This document shows, piece after piece, positions 34,016 to 42,607 of a DNA stretch of 64,000 nucleotides; within the stretch, counting starts at the first letter, position 1, and the number at the start of each line of letters is the position of its first letter. The DNA comes from Euzebyella marina (GTDB lineage: Bacteria; Bacteroidota; Bacteroidia; Flavobacteriales; Flavobacteriaceae): positions 682,001 through 746,000 of the forward strand of contig NZ_JACYFK010000002.1 in assembly GCF_014855515.1 (NCBI RefSeq), in the 5' to 3' direction. The position numbers were made by a program, and so were the translations under genes. Under the pieces are notes generated by a model. It did no database searches. It was not told the DNA's origin and worked only from the letters and a program-made list of their open reading frames with translations.

Positions 34016-34624
34016 ATGAATCGAATAAAAATCACATTTCTTGCAGCAGGTCTTATCGCCCTAGCAAGCTGTAAAGAAGTAAAAAAAGAATCAGAAGAAG
34101 CAGGTGACGCCATGCAGAACGAAATGGAAAAAATGGAGGAAACTGCCAGTGAAATGAAAGCAGATGCTATGGGCAATACGTTGACCTTGGCGATGAATTC
34201 GGCTAGTGACAGTGACGTTAAAGGGGAGGTTACCTTTACCGAAGAAGATGGTGAGGTTAAAATGAAAGCTATATTTACTGGTTTATCTCAAGGAGACCAT
34301 GCCATACACCTGCACGAAACGGCCGATTGTTCGGCCCATGACGGAAAATCTGCCGGAGGGCATTGGAACCCTACCGATCAACCTCACGGAAAATGGGGTG
34401 ATGAAAAAGGGTATCATAAAGGCGACATAGGAAATTTTGTTGCTGACGAAGATGGTAACGCCACCGTAGATTTTGAAACCGATGAATGGTGTATGGGCTG
34501 TGATGATGAGAATAAGAACATCATCGGTAAGGCCGTAATTGTACATCAAGGTACTGACGATTATACGAGTCAGCCTAGTGGTGATGCAGGTGCACGCGTT
34601 GCCTGTACCCCTATCGCCAAATAA
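34016..34624 (+). CDS. sodC: Copper/zinc superoxide dismutase, lipoprotein form
   Basis: A 202-residue protein that turns superoxide into hydrogen peroxide and oxygen, anchored by a lipobox (ALASC) in the envelope. A charged, Glu/Lys-rich linker of about 45 residues precedes the enzyme domain. Metal ligands are visible in HAIHLHE, SAGGHWNP, GYHKGDIGNF (zinc loop His and Asp) and VIVHQGTDDY. The active-site Arg is in GARVAC, whose Cys can pair with the Cys in ADCSAHDG. The ATG at 34016 (MNRIKITFL) is used; the frame is open from 33950, but that part is non-coding leader. A terminator follows, separating it from the ECF sigma gene, although stress regulation by that pair is possible. Confidence 0.94.
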   Translation: MNRIKITFLAAGLIALASCKEVKKESEEAGDAMQNEMEKMEETASEMKADAMGNTLTLAMNSASDSDVKGEVTFTEEDGEVKMKAIFTGLSQGDHAIHLHETADCSAHDGKSAGGHWNPTDQPHGKWGDEKGYHKGDIGNFVADEDGNATVDFETDEWCMGCDDENKNIIGKAVIVHQGTDDYTSQPSGDAGARVACTPIAK

Positions 34625-34637
34625 TACTTCTAAAAAA

Positions 34638-34665
34638 GAAAACGCCTTTCAATAGGCGTTTTCTT
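34638..34665 (+). terminator. Terminator after sodC
   Basis: GAAAACGCCT (34638-34647) pairs perfectly with AGGCGTTTTC (34654-34663) around TTCAAT. A run of A precedes it and TTCC follows. Confidence 0.8.
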
Positions 34666-34697
34666 CCTATATTTAAACTCTCCCTTAAACTCCTTAT

Positions 34698-35249
34698 ATG
34701 GATTTAGATGAACTAGTAAAACGTTTCCAAAGAAAAGATGTCATGGCCTTCGAGCAATTATATGGCATGTATTGGGAGAACATCTGCGGAGCCATTCACG
34801 TTGTAGTACGCGACAAGTATATGGCCGAAGAGATTTGTCAAGACGTTTTTACAAAGGTTTGGCACAATGCAGAAACCTACAACCCTTCAAAAGGAAGGTT
34901 TTTTACATGGGTGTTGAACATTGCTCGCAACGCGGCGATCGATAAAGTGCGCTCAAAATCCTATAAAAACCAGAAAAAAAACCTTAGTGCCGACTACTTC
35001 GTAGGTATTTTGAACAGAGCGGATGACATCGAGGAAAAAGATGAAAACCCTATCGATATCTCCGCATTAAAAGCAATGGTCTTAGACTTGAAACAGAAAT
35101 GTCTTGAGATTATCGAGATGCTCTATTTCAAGGGGTACACACAAAAGGAAACCTCAAAACAGTTAGACATTCCTTTAGGTACCGTTAAGACCAGAAACAG
35201 AAGTTGTATTTCTAAGTTGAGGGAAAATATTACTGTAGGATGGAAGTAG
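34698..35249 (+). CDS. RNA polymerase sigma factor, ECF family (partner of RskA-type anti-sigma)
   Basis: A 183-residue ECF sigma factor. Region 2 covers about residues 10-80 (EQLYGMYWENICGAIHVVV, AEEICQDVFTKVWHNAETY, FFTWVLNIARNAAIDKVRSK). Region 4 covers about 125-178 (LKQKCLEIIEMLYFKGYTQKETSKQL and the helix-turn-helix PLGTVKTRNRSCISKLRE). Its stop codon overlaps the next gene by 10 bases, and that gene encodes a membrane anti-sigma factor, so the pair is translationally coupled. This is the SigK/RskA kind of arrangement. A one-mismatch -7 box, TATATTTA (34668-34675), lies just after the sodC terminator and would give a short leader. Confidence 0.92.
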   Translation: MDLDELVKRFQRKDVMAFEQLYGMYWENICGAIHVVVRDKYMAEEICQDVFTKVWHNAETYNPSKGRFFTWVLNIARNAAIDKVRSKSYKNQKKNLSADYFVGILNRADDIEEKDENPIDISALKAMVLDLKQKCLEIIEMLYFKGYTQKETSKQLDIPLGTVKTRNRSCISKLRENITVGWK

Positions 35250-36046
35250 AAAAGTACATAGAATCAGGTATTTTAGAGTTATATGTTGCCGGGGTTCTCT
35301 CTGAGGAGGAGAATTTTGAGGTGTACCAAAATGCTCAAAAGTACCCTGAGATTAAAAAAGAAATTTTGGCAATCGAAGATGCCATCTTAAAATTGACCAA
35401 ATCGGTATCACCACAGTTGATGCTACCTAAAGGATTCGAAGATATAAGAGTTCGAATCGGCGAGCGCAAAGCGACCAAGGTAGTTCAGATGCCAAAAGAA
35501 GAAAAAACAAACTGGGCAGCATACACTGGTTGGGCAGCAGCTATTTTACTTGGTCTGGGCTTATTCTGGCTATACACGCAGAATAATGAGTTAAAGTCTG
35601 ACGTAAAAGTTGTTGAAGAACAAAACCAAGTACTCGAGCAGCAGATTTTTGAGGCCAGAGGCTCTTTGGCAAATACTGAAGAGTTATTGAACGACCTTCG
35701 CGATAAAGATGTTGCCGTGATATCACTCGGTGGACAAGAAGTTTCACCTGAGTCGTATGCCAAAGCCTATTGGAACAAGCGTGAAAACAAAGTATTCATC
35801 GATGCCCAAGGTTTGCCTGAGCCACCTGATGGCATGGTGTACCAAGTCTGGTCGTTAAAACTGGATCCATTGACCCCTACAAGCATGGGTCTACTTGAAG
35901 AGTTTGAAACCGACGATAACAAAATATTTATTTTGAACAATCCTAATGAATCTGAGGCCTTTGGTATAACCTTAGAACCGGCTGGTGGTAGCGAAACGCC
36001 GAACCTAGAACAATTATATACACTGGGTGCCGTTTCCTCTTCATAA
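35240..36046 (+). CDS. Anti-sigma factor, RskA family
   Basis: A 268-residue membrane protein. The cytoplasmic part (1-90) starts with a short anti-sigma-like helical region (YIESGILELYVAGVLSEEE). One membrane segment lies at about residues 94-114 (GWAAAILLGLGLFWLY). A coiled-coil stretch follows (about 115-155, rich in heptad Glu/Gln/Leu). The C-terminal RskA domain contains KAYWNKRENKVFIDAQGLP and MVYQVWSL, which are characteristic. It would sequester the sigma factor encoded just upstream and release it upon an envelope signal. It overlaps that gene by 10 bases and is followed by a terminator. Confidence 0.92.
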   Translation: MEVEKYIESGILELYVAGVLSEEENFEVYQNAQKYPEIKKEILAIEDAILKLTKSVSPQLMLPKGFEDIRVRIGERKATKVVQMPKEEKTNWAAYTGWAAAILLGLGLFWLYTQNNELKSDVKVVEEQNQVLEQQIFEARGSLANTEELLNDLRDKDVAVISLGGQEVSPESYAKAYWNKRENKVFIDAQGLPEPPDGMVYQVWSLKLDPLTPTSMGLLEEFETDDNKIFILNNPNESEAFGITLEPAGGSETPNLEQLYTLGAVSSS

Positions 36047-36071
36047 AAATTTTAATAAAGGCGAAAGCGAA

Positions 36072-36104
36072 AAGTCCGGGTTATTTTAACCTGGGCTTTT
36101 TTTA
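36072..36104 (+). terminator. Terminator of the ECF sigma/RskA operon
   Basis: AAGTCCGGGTTA pairs with TAACCTGGGCTT (two G-T wobbles) around TTT, followed by a T run. Confidence 0.75.
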
Positions 36105-36175
36105 TTGGGTACTATTCTGAAAAGTCTGAAGACTTCCAACTAAAAGCAGGATTAATCAAAACCGTCCCTATCTTT

Positions 36176-36874
36176 TCAAGATACCGGTCGAATAAGAAAA
36201 TTATGTAAAGTTTTAATTTTTTGGGAGGGGAAATGAAATTTAAAGAGAATCAACAATACAAGATTGCTCAAATTAACTTTTAGGTATGAGTTACGGTCGT
36301 ATTTTCTAGCAGATACCAACAGGTCGTTTTTAATGATTTTATAGGGTATTTGATTTCCTTTTATTCTTCTAAAGATTTCAAAATCTTCCATAATTACCTG
36401 CGAATCATCGAAACCACCCAGTTTCTCAAAAGTGGCACGTTGAATGAACAGGCACTGGTCGCCTCCGCCTGTAAAAATTCCGTCATTTGATGTAAAAGAT
36501 GCGTTTATGGCCAGTAGCCGGCTTGGACTATCAAAACGATACGAGAAAAACCCGGCTAAAAAGCCATTACTAATGGCTTTATTCATATCGGTTACAAAAT
36601 CATCGGGTGGAATAACATCAGCATGCAAGAATGCCAAAATCGAGCCTCTGGCTACCTTTGCCCCATAATTCATCTGCACAGCACGCCCTTTTGAAAGCGA
36701 ACTGATAACAGTCACTTTTTCATTAAATTTAAGTTGATGGGAAGAATCATTATTTGTTGCAGAGAGAACAATTATAATCTCAAAATCGTGGTTCGTAGAA
36801 CGGCTTAAAATATGCGGTACAAGTTTCTGTAGATTCTGTTCTTCATTATGTGCAGGAATAATGATACTGACCAT
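36176..36874 (-). CDS. Glycosyltransferase family 2, TIGR04283-like
   Basis: A 232-residue GT2 enzyme with no membrane segment. It has the N-terminal SIIIPAHNEEQNLQKL, the SKGRAVQMNYGAKVARG segment and FLHADVIPP, where the Asp binds the metal of the sugar nucleotide. The GRAxQMNxGA string is typical of the TIGR04283 group (called rSAM/selenodomain-associated or arsenosugar-type transferases). The acceptor motif region GGGDQCLFIQRATFEKLGGFDD follows. The usual radical-SAM and rSAM-associated partner genes are not in view, so the pathway is uncertain. It is divergent from a DUF547 gene by 153 bases. Confidence 0.88.
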   Translation of the reverse strand: MVSIIIPAHNEEQNLQKLVPHILSRSTNHDFEIIIVLSATNNDSSHQLKFNEKVTVISSLSKGRAVQMNYGAKVARGSILAFLHADVIPPDDFVTDMNKAISNGFLAGFFSYRFDSPSRLLAINASFTSNDGIFTGGGDQCLFIQRATFEKLGGFDDSQVIMEDFEIFRRIKGNQIPYKIIKNDLLVSARKYDRNSYLKVNLSNLVLLILFKFHFPSQKIKTLHNFLIRPVS

Positions 36875-37027
36875 TCTTATAGGGGTAGTTTTGATTCCTT
36901 AAAATTCCAAGGAATAAGTAAAACAATTGTAAAAACGCTATAAATGTTAGCTTTCGCAAAAAATCCAAGACAAACCTTATCCAAGCTTTTGCGTAAGTAA
37001 CAATGATACAATTTTAAAAACATCTTT

Positions 37028-37816
37028 ATGAGATTGCTGTGCTTTTATCTGCTGATTCTTTTCCTTCATAATCCCATGTCTAATGATGGCCTCATAGACA
37101 AGAGGTATCAGGATAGCAAAGTGGACTGGAACACAGTTTCGGAGAAATTTTTGGAAGACATCAAAAGTGGAAAAAGCACCAATGAAGTCAGGGCTCTTCT
37201 CTATAATACTTCCATTGAAGAATTAGAAAAAAATCTTAAATCTGACGAGCAGAAGCTTGCTTTTTGGATTAATATCTATAACGCCTACATACAAGTAATT
37301 TTGTCCGAAAACCCTAAGAAATATGAAGACCGACAAAGCTTTTTTAAAGAAGAGCAATTACCCATTGCCGGTGAAATGGTTTCGTTCGCAAAGATTGAGC
37401 ATGGCATTATTCGAAAATCTCAGTGGGAACTAGGCCTCGGGTATGTTCGAAAATGGTTTCCAGATGATTTTGAGCGAAAGTTGCGAGTTGAAAATACCGA
37501 TTATCGTATTCACTTCGCCCTTAATTGCGGCGCCAAAGATTGTCCGCCGGTAGCGATATATACCCCAAAGAGGCTTGAAGAGCAACTAAAGGAAAATACC
37601 AAAAACTATCTAAAGAAGACATCAACTTACAATGCTAAGGATAAGGAAGTAAAGGTTACCTCGCTCTTCAACTGGTTCAGGGGCGATTTTGGAGGTAAAG
37701 ATGGTGTTTTAGACATTCTTAATCAGCAAAAAATTATTCCAACTACAAATGGAATAGATATAGATTATAAGAATTATGATTGGACCTTGGATTTGGATAA
37801 CTGGACAACTCTTTAA
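37028..37816 (+). CDS. DUF547 domain-containing protein
   Basis: A 262-residue protein with a short hydrophobic N-terminus (MRLLCFYLLILFLHNP), probably a signal peptide or anchor. The DUF547 domain covers about residues 75-210. It has QKLAFWINIYNAYIQVIL, the strongly conserved LNCGAKDCPPV with two cysteines, and LFNWFRGDFGG. The fold has been likened to papain-like or transglutaminase-type proteins, but catalytic activity is not established, so none is claimed. It is divergent from a TIGR04283-like transferase and convergent with a BamA-like gene only 18 bases away. A DUF547 gene beside a TIGR04283 transferase is seen in other bacteria, from memory. Confidence 0.87.
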   Translation: MRLLCFYLLILFLHNPMSNDGLIDKRYQDSKVDWNTVSEKFLEDIKSGKSTNEVRALLYNTSIEELEKNLKSDEQKLAFWINIYNAYIQVILSENPKKYEDRQSFFKEEQLPIAGEMVSFAKIEHGIIRKSQWELGLGYVRKWFPDDFERKLRVENTDYRIHFALNCGAKDCPPVAIYTPKRLEEQLKENTKNYLKKTSTYNAKDKEVKVTSLFNWFRGDFGGKDGVLDILNQQKIIPTTNGIDIDYKNYDWTLDLDNWTTL

Positions 37817-37834
37817 TAAACAATTAAAGATTTA

Positions 37835-38929
37835 TCAGAACGCTTCCTTGATGGTAAAGTAGAAATTACCGCCTTCGGCCGACATACCGTAATCAGCGCG
37901 AATACGAACTCCGTCACGCTTGTTGATAATATATCTAATACCCACACCTGCGGCCGGTTTATACACGGAAGATAACGCTTCACCCAAATCGGGAGCTACA
38001 GTTCCGGTAGAACCGAAAGCAGCACCTCCGAACCTTCCGGCAATCGGAAATCTGTATTCCAGGGCAAAACTCAATTCGGCATTATCTTGAAAACGCCTAT
38101 TATTGATACCTCTTGACCTTTTAGAACCTAAATAGTAAAGATCATAGAACGGTGTGTTCTCACTACTATTCGCTAAAAATAAATTAGCGGCAATAACCTG
38201 TTCTTTACCAACTTTTTGGTAAAACCGATTGTCAAGTTCAAACTTGTTGTAATTAAAACTGGATCCCAACAACTTTGATGAAGTGAAGAAATTACCTTGA
38301 ATATAAAAGCCCTTGGTCGGGAAAAAGATATTATCCCTAGTGTCATAAAAAGCCAAGATGCCAACGTTAGACACGGTTCCATCTCCTTTTCCAGGTACAT
38401 CAGACGCTTCCAAAGTACCGCCCTCCTCTATCTTAAGATTGCTAAAGCCGTCGAGTTCATAACCAACCCCAATAGAAAGATTGGGTACCACTTCGCGCAA
38501 TAGCGATAATCTTACCCTAGGAAAAGTTACTTCATACGTTTCTTCATTTTCTTCAGGTGTATTGATACCAACACCGTAAAAATTATAGAAATATTTATAA
38601 AAACCTACTTCACCTAGCAATCTCCAGCGCTCTTCATCTTTATAAAACTCAAAGGGCATGTGGGCCAGAATTTGATTTTTAGTAGTGTAACTGAGACCGA
38701 GCTGTATGGAAGATGGCCTTGTCTCTTTACTTTCACCGCGCAGCCAAAAATTACCAATACCAAGACCACCGAAGCCAAAGGCCGTCTCGGGAGTGTAAAA
38801 AGCTACCGGAAAAGCCGATATTTTTAAATTTTTGACCAAGGAATCGTTTGTGGTATTACCTTGACCGAACGATGCTAATGAATATAAAGAGATGAAAAAT
38901 AAAAATTGAAGTTTGGTCTTTAACTGCAT
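37835..38929 (-). CDS. BamA/TamA-family outer-membrane beta-barrel protein
   Basis: A 364-residue exported protein. The start at ATG 38929 (MQLKTKLQFLFF) is preferred to the TTG at 38935. The signal peptide ends near ASFGQG. There are no POTRA domains; the protein is essentially the surface-antigen (D15) barrel. It shows the D15 elements FGFGGLGIGNF, YELDGFSNL and DTRDNIFFPTKGFY, the strand set SRGINNRRFQDNAELSFALEYR, and a final aromatic residue (FTIKEAF) typical of barrels assembled by BAM. It may form a pore or help insert or export lipids or proteins. The precise role is unknown. It is followed upstream by a long gap. Confidence 0.87.
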   Translation of the reverse strand: MQLKTKLQFLFFISLYSLASFGQGNTTNDSLVKNLKISAFPVAFYTPETAFGFGGLGIGNFWLRGESKETRPSSIQLGLSYTTKNQILAHMPFEFYKDEERWRLLGEVGFYKYFYNFYGVGINTPEENEETYEVTFPRVRLSLLREVVPNLSIGVGYELDGFSNLKIEEGGTLEASDVPGKGDGTVSNVGILAFYDTRDNIFFPTKGFYIQGNFFTSSKLLGSSFNYNKFELDNRFYQKVGKEQVIAANLFLANSSENTPFYDLYYLGSKRSRGINNRRFQDNAELSFALEYRFPIAGRFGGAAFGSTGTVAPDLGEALSSVYKPAAGVGIRYIINKRDGVRIRADYGMSAEGGNFYFTIKEAF

Positions 38930-38935
38930 ATACAA

Positions 38936-39582
38936 ATAAGATTCCTTTTGAATAAGCTTAACTCATTAAGTTAGAACACAAAACTAAAGGCTTTATTTGG
39001 CTCGTAGAGACGCGAAAGAATCAATTTATGGCTTGATACGTTAACGCAAGCGTTCAACAGCAATAACTTATTTACCGATTGGATGGTTTTTAGGAGAAAA
39101 GGAAGTTTTCTAATCCAGAAATTCGCTTAAGACGCACAAATGGCTGTCTCAAAGAAGTTTTTATTGAGAAATAAGCAAAGTTGGCTACCGCCAATTGCTC
39201 AATTTTAGTAAAGAGAAAAGTTCTACTTTTTAGCCTTTAGAACTTTTCGAAGTCCTCTGCGTGCATTAACCACCTTCAAGCATAGCATTAGCATGCAAGA
39301 AAGCCAAATCACAAAAAGAACGTACTCCATAACTCTATTAATTTAGGGGAACTATTAGGTTAAAGTTCAGTTACAATCTAAAATTTTCAGTATTTCAAAT
39401 TCAGCAATTTTTTGTTTTTGGGATTATAAACATAGCAATACTGAGAAAACTATCCTATTCAAAAGTTAAAAAATTCACAATAAAACACACCTTTTTGTTT
39501 AAAAAAACTCTGTGCTACAGAAAATTAGATAATTCATAAAAAACACCCTTAAAAAATAGTAAATTATATCTTACACAATTAG
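38936..39582. other. 647-bp gap with one candidate small gene
   Basis: Between the barrel protein start and the TPR lipoprotein stop, both on the minus strand. It is AT-rich. It must contain the barrel gene promoter. A short hairpin AACGC-AA-GCGTT is at 39043-39054. The only coding candidate is the 35-residue peptide at 39223-39330. I see no tRNA or known RNA element; a small RNA cannot be excluded. Confidence 0.45.
39223..39330 (-). CDS. Candidate 35-residue membrane peptide
   Basis: An ATG frame on the minus strand encoding 35 residues. Residues 1-20 form a single hydrophobic membrane segment (MEYVLFVIWLSCMLML), and residues 21-35 are basic (NARRGLRKVLKAKK). That composition, a membrane anchor followed by a positively charged tail, is typical of real small membrane proteins and unlikely in random AT-rich DNA. 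No clear ribosome-binding site is seen, though Bacteroidota often lack one. No family is recognised. It lies alone in a 647-bp gap. Confidence 0.35.
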   Translation of the reverse strand: MEYVLFVIWLSCMLMLCLKVVNARRGLRKVLKAKK

Positions 39583-40875
39583 TTACAAATTCGCTATACT
39601 CTGCTCGTACAGAGGTCCTAATTCGAAAATTGCATTTTTTAATTGACGTTTGATCTTACCAACTTTTTGATATTGACCCGTTGCCTTATATATTTCGGCA
39701 GCATAAAATAAAATTTCCGGGTCAAAGGTTTTGCCCTCAATTTCTCTTTCAATTATGTCAAGGGCCTGTTTGTAATCCCCTTTCTTCAGATAACTATAGG
39801 CCAATAGACTATATGCTTCCGGAGTAGGTCGGTTTTGAACTTCTTTCTTCGCCAAGCGAAGTGCCTTCTCATACTCGCCAGTCTCATGAAGGTAAATGGC
39901 AACATTTAACGTGTTGTACATATTGCCATAATCAGGATTACTTACCAATTTAAAATACATATCTAGGTTTGATAAGCTTTGCAAATCATCACCCATATAA
40001 TCAGCGATTTCAGCCTTTAAAAGAAAGAAATCGGGTGATTTATATTTCTTGGTTACAGAATCCAAAATTCTCATGGCCTCACGAGGGCGGTTTTCATGTG
40101 AAAAAACTATCCAAGCAATTCCCTTTTTGGCATTGGCATTTGCGGGGTCGATAGTCAAAGCTTTTAAATAGAGCTCATAAGATTTTTCGATTTTCTTGGC
40201 GTGACCGTAATAATCGGCCAGTTGGGTATACGACCATAGTTGAAGCGACTTATTTTTAGAATCTTCGGCCTTGTCCATGGCTTCTTCCATGAATTTGATG
40301 GTACGACTTAAGTCTCCCTTATAATCATTCCACTTGGCCAAACGGACCAGTTGGGCGAAGTCCTCTACATCTTGAATACTATCCAGGTATTTTTCGGCAG
40401 TCTGATAGTTGCCAAGTTCCATGTGCACATCGAAGAGTAGAATTCGGCTTTGTCTTGTTCCTTTTTTGGTCGCCCTGGCCGAATCTGCCATAACCAAAGC
40501 TTCCATAAACCTATGTTGCGCTATATAGTTCCTGGCCAATGACCGAAAGTAGCCTGACTTACCGGTCGCAGCGTTGTCAACCGCCTTGGTTAGCACGGCT
40601 TCGGCTTTTTTCAGGTATTTGATATCTCCCGTATTTTGAAAAAAACGACTGTACTCACCGCCTATTATACCAAAACTCATTAGCTGTGTACTATCTTCCT
40701 TTGCTTTTGAGCTCCATAGTTCAAAAGCTCTGGAGACTTTATTAGCAGTAGTAGAGGTCAAAAACCTGTCATAATCGTTACTATCGGTAATAGTTCGACG
40801 GTCAGTATTACTACATGAAGAAATAATACCCATAAGCAGCAAAATACCTACGAAGTATTTCATTTTAATTTTCAT
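39583..40875 (-). CDS. Tetratricopeptide-repeat lipoprotein
   Basis: A 430-residue lipoprotein with lipobox GIISSC; ATG codons at 40875 and 40863 are both possible. The mature part is a chain of TPR helices: KKAEAVLTKAVDNAATG, SLQLWSYTQLADYYGHAKKIEKSYELYLKA (cited for ADYYGHAKKIEKSYELY), PEAYSLLAYSYLKKGDYKQALDIIE and PEILFYAAEIYKATGQYQKVGK. About seven or more repeats are visible. TPR proteins make protein contacts, so it is likely a scaffold in the periplasm or at the outer membrane. No enzyme domain is present. It stands between two long non-coding stretches, so no partner can be named. Confidence 0.88.
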   Translation of the reverse strand: MKIKMKYFVGILLLMGIISSCSNTDRRTITDSNDYDRFLTSTTANKVSRAFELWSSKAKEDSTQLMSFGIIGGEYSRFFQNTGDIKYLKKAEAVLTKAVDNAATGKSGYFRSLARNYIAQHRFMEALVMADSARATKKGTRQSRILLFDVHMELGNYQTAEKYLDSIQDVEDFAQLVRLAKWNDYKGDLSRTIKFMEEAMDKAEDSKNKSLQLWSYTQLADYYGHAKKIEKSYELYLKALTIDPANANAKKGIAWIVFSHENRPREAMRILDSVTKKYKSPDFFLLKAEIADYMGDDLQSLSNLDMYFKLVSNPDYGNMYNTLNVAIYLHETGEYEKALRLAKKEVQNRPTPEAYSLLAYSYLKKGDYKQALDIIEREIEGKTFDPEILFYAAEIYKATGQYQKVGKIKRQLKNAIFELGPLYEQSIANL

Positions 40876-41338
40876 TTTTTATAGTTCTCGTTATTCCCTT
40901 ACAACCTGTTCTATCGAATTAAGGGAGGACGATATAAACCATCCTCCCTCTCTTCTTCATAGATTGCTAAGCTATATCCAGAATCCTAATTATGATGGTT
41001 GCCAGAGGCAAACTCTCTTCACAAAATCTTCTAACCCTTGTTTACCCTAGTCCGGCTCTTTGAACAATCACGGATAATAGGCCTGCAATTCATAATTACC
41101 TACGTAGTTAAATCACAAGGGTTTGGTTTTCAGGGTTAAAAAACTGTTAATAGCAAAAAAGATGTTCTTATGAAAGTTCAGCGAAGGGAATCAAAAATGA
41201 GGAAGAAAATCATTTTATCGCCTAAAAATACTAATCTCGAAAACTATGCGAGTAATAATGCGGTAAAGCTCAAAACGAAGTAAATATCTGCTGTAGTAAC
41301 TGATTTTGTAGTAATTTGGCCCCTCTAAATTAAGCCCC
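40876..41338. other. 463-bp divergent gap
   Basis: Between the divergent TPR lipoprotein and LETM1-related genes. AT-rich, with the 8-bp palindrome CTACGTAG near 41100. A TAATTTGG sequence (one mismatch from the -7 box) about 25 bases before 41339 may be the promoter of the next gene. A 37-codon frame at 41170-41283 is not convincing. No RNA gene is recognised. Confidence 0.4.
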
Positions 41339-42526
41339 ATGAACCCTTCAGCGAACGGCTGGATAGATAAATTCGGTTTCATTGTTCAGAGCGAACCACC
41401 ACTTTATAATGATTATCAATCATTATATGAAGCCCTAAAAACCTTCGGTTTTGTTTACGGCATAAATACGGGCATACCTAATTTTATCAATACACAGCAC
41501 AGCCTCTCAGAAGATGAAATGGCTAAGGTGAACTTGCTGACCGCGCTATATGGCACATATAAAATAGAATCTAAAAAAACAGATTTTCATCAATTCATCA
41601 CCAAGCTGTTTAAATTCTATCAAGAACTAAAAGTAGACAATAGTTCTTTTTTTCATAAAATCTTGATTGGTAAAAAAACCTCTGCCCAGCTAGAGGTTTT
41701 GATAGATTCTCGAGTGTATCTAGAGGATAATATTGTCGGAAAAACATTTAGCAGTTTTATAACGAATTCGCTACTCTTTATTGATGTTCTCCTGTTTAAG
41801 GAATTTCTATCGAATGCATCCGGCATTCGCGAAGAAGCCCAACGTTTGGAGTATCTCACCATCAACATCACTTATCACGCACTTAATTCAAAAGAAAAAA
41901 ATAAAAGTGACGAACGGCTAGCTCAGCTATTTGCCTCTTCCTTAACCTTTATTGAAAGTGATGCCAAAAATTTTGACGGAATGTATCGTGAAAAGCTTTT
42001 GGGCAATACTTCGGTCTGGGAAAATCAATACTTTCTTGATATCGCCTGTTTGACCGTTTGGGAGGACAAATCTTTAGAGTATCAAGAATCGGAATTCGTT
42101 TTTGGATTTGGAAAAGATTTAGGGTTTACCGAAGAAGCTATTAGGCAATCACTAAAAGAGGTACAGCATTTTTTTAAAATCAATTCGCGCTCGGTACCCT
42201 TTTTAAAGGACTCGAATTTAGCTGTGCAGTTTTATGACAGTATGGCCAAAGTGGTCAAAAAACTTATTCTTAGAAACAGTAAGAGACTTCAAGGTGAACT
42301 TGCCCAGAGTAAAGAATTGGTCTTTCTATTATCGAAATCAACAGTAAGAGATTTGACGCCCGAGGAAAAGAAAAAAGTACAAAACCAACTTCTCGATATT
42401 TTTAAAAGTATACCATCACTGGCAATTTTCATTCTACCTGGTGGAGCGGTATTGCTTCCTATTTTCATCAAACTCATTCCTAAATTGCTACCCTCTTCTT
42501 TTGATGACAACCGCATTGAAAAATAA
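41339..42526 (+). CDS. LETM1-related biofilm-associated-type protein
   Basis: A 395-residue protein with no signal peptide. Most of it is helical and lacks a named domain. The C-terminus, about residues 325-390, resembles the LETM1 core: STVRDLTPEEKKKVQNQLLDIFKSIPSLAIFILPGGAVLLPIFIKLIPKLLPSSF, cited for LAIFILPGGAVLLPI, with a hydrophobic segment ending in lysine and the PSSFDDN end. Flavobacterial proteins of this layout are annotated as LETM1-related biofilm-associated proteins. LETM1 itself is a mitochondrial inner-membrane ion-exchange factor; the bacterial role is not established. It likely associates with the inner membrane through its C-terminal hydrophobic part. It ends before the minus-strand LytTR gene. 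Confidence 0.8.
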   Translation: MNPSANGWIDKFGFIVQSEPPLYNDYQSLYEALKTFGFVYGINTGIPNFINTQHSLSEDEMAKVNLLTALYGTYKIESKKTDFHQFITKLFKFYQELKVDNSSFFHKILIGKKTSAQLEVLIDSRVYLEDNIVGKTFSSFITNSLLFIDVLLFKEFLSNASGIREEAQRLEYLTINITYHALNSKEKNKSDERLAQLFASSLTFIESDAKNFDGMYREKLLGNTSVWENQYFLDIACLTVWEDKSLEYQESEFVFGFGKDLGFTEEAIRQSLKEVQHFFKINSRSVPFLKDSNLAVQFYDSMAKVVKKLILRNSKRLQGELAQSKELVFLLSKSTVRDLTPEEKKKVQNQLLDIFKSIPSLAIFILPGGAVLLPIFIKLIPKLLPSSFDDNRIEK

Positions 42527-42607
42527 TGCCACAAAAGGGTAAAAAGGACCTATAGAAAATATCTATTTAAATAAATAATAGTCTGTATATTAATTGACTA
42601 AAGGAAA

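Noticed and set aside
41170-41283. 37-codon frame in the gap before the LETM1-related gene
   Set aside because: Basic, low-complexity composition, no membrane segment or family; not distinguishable from chance.
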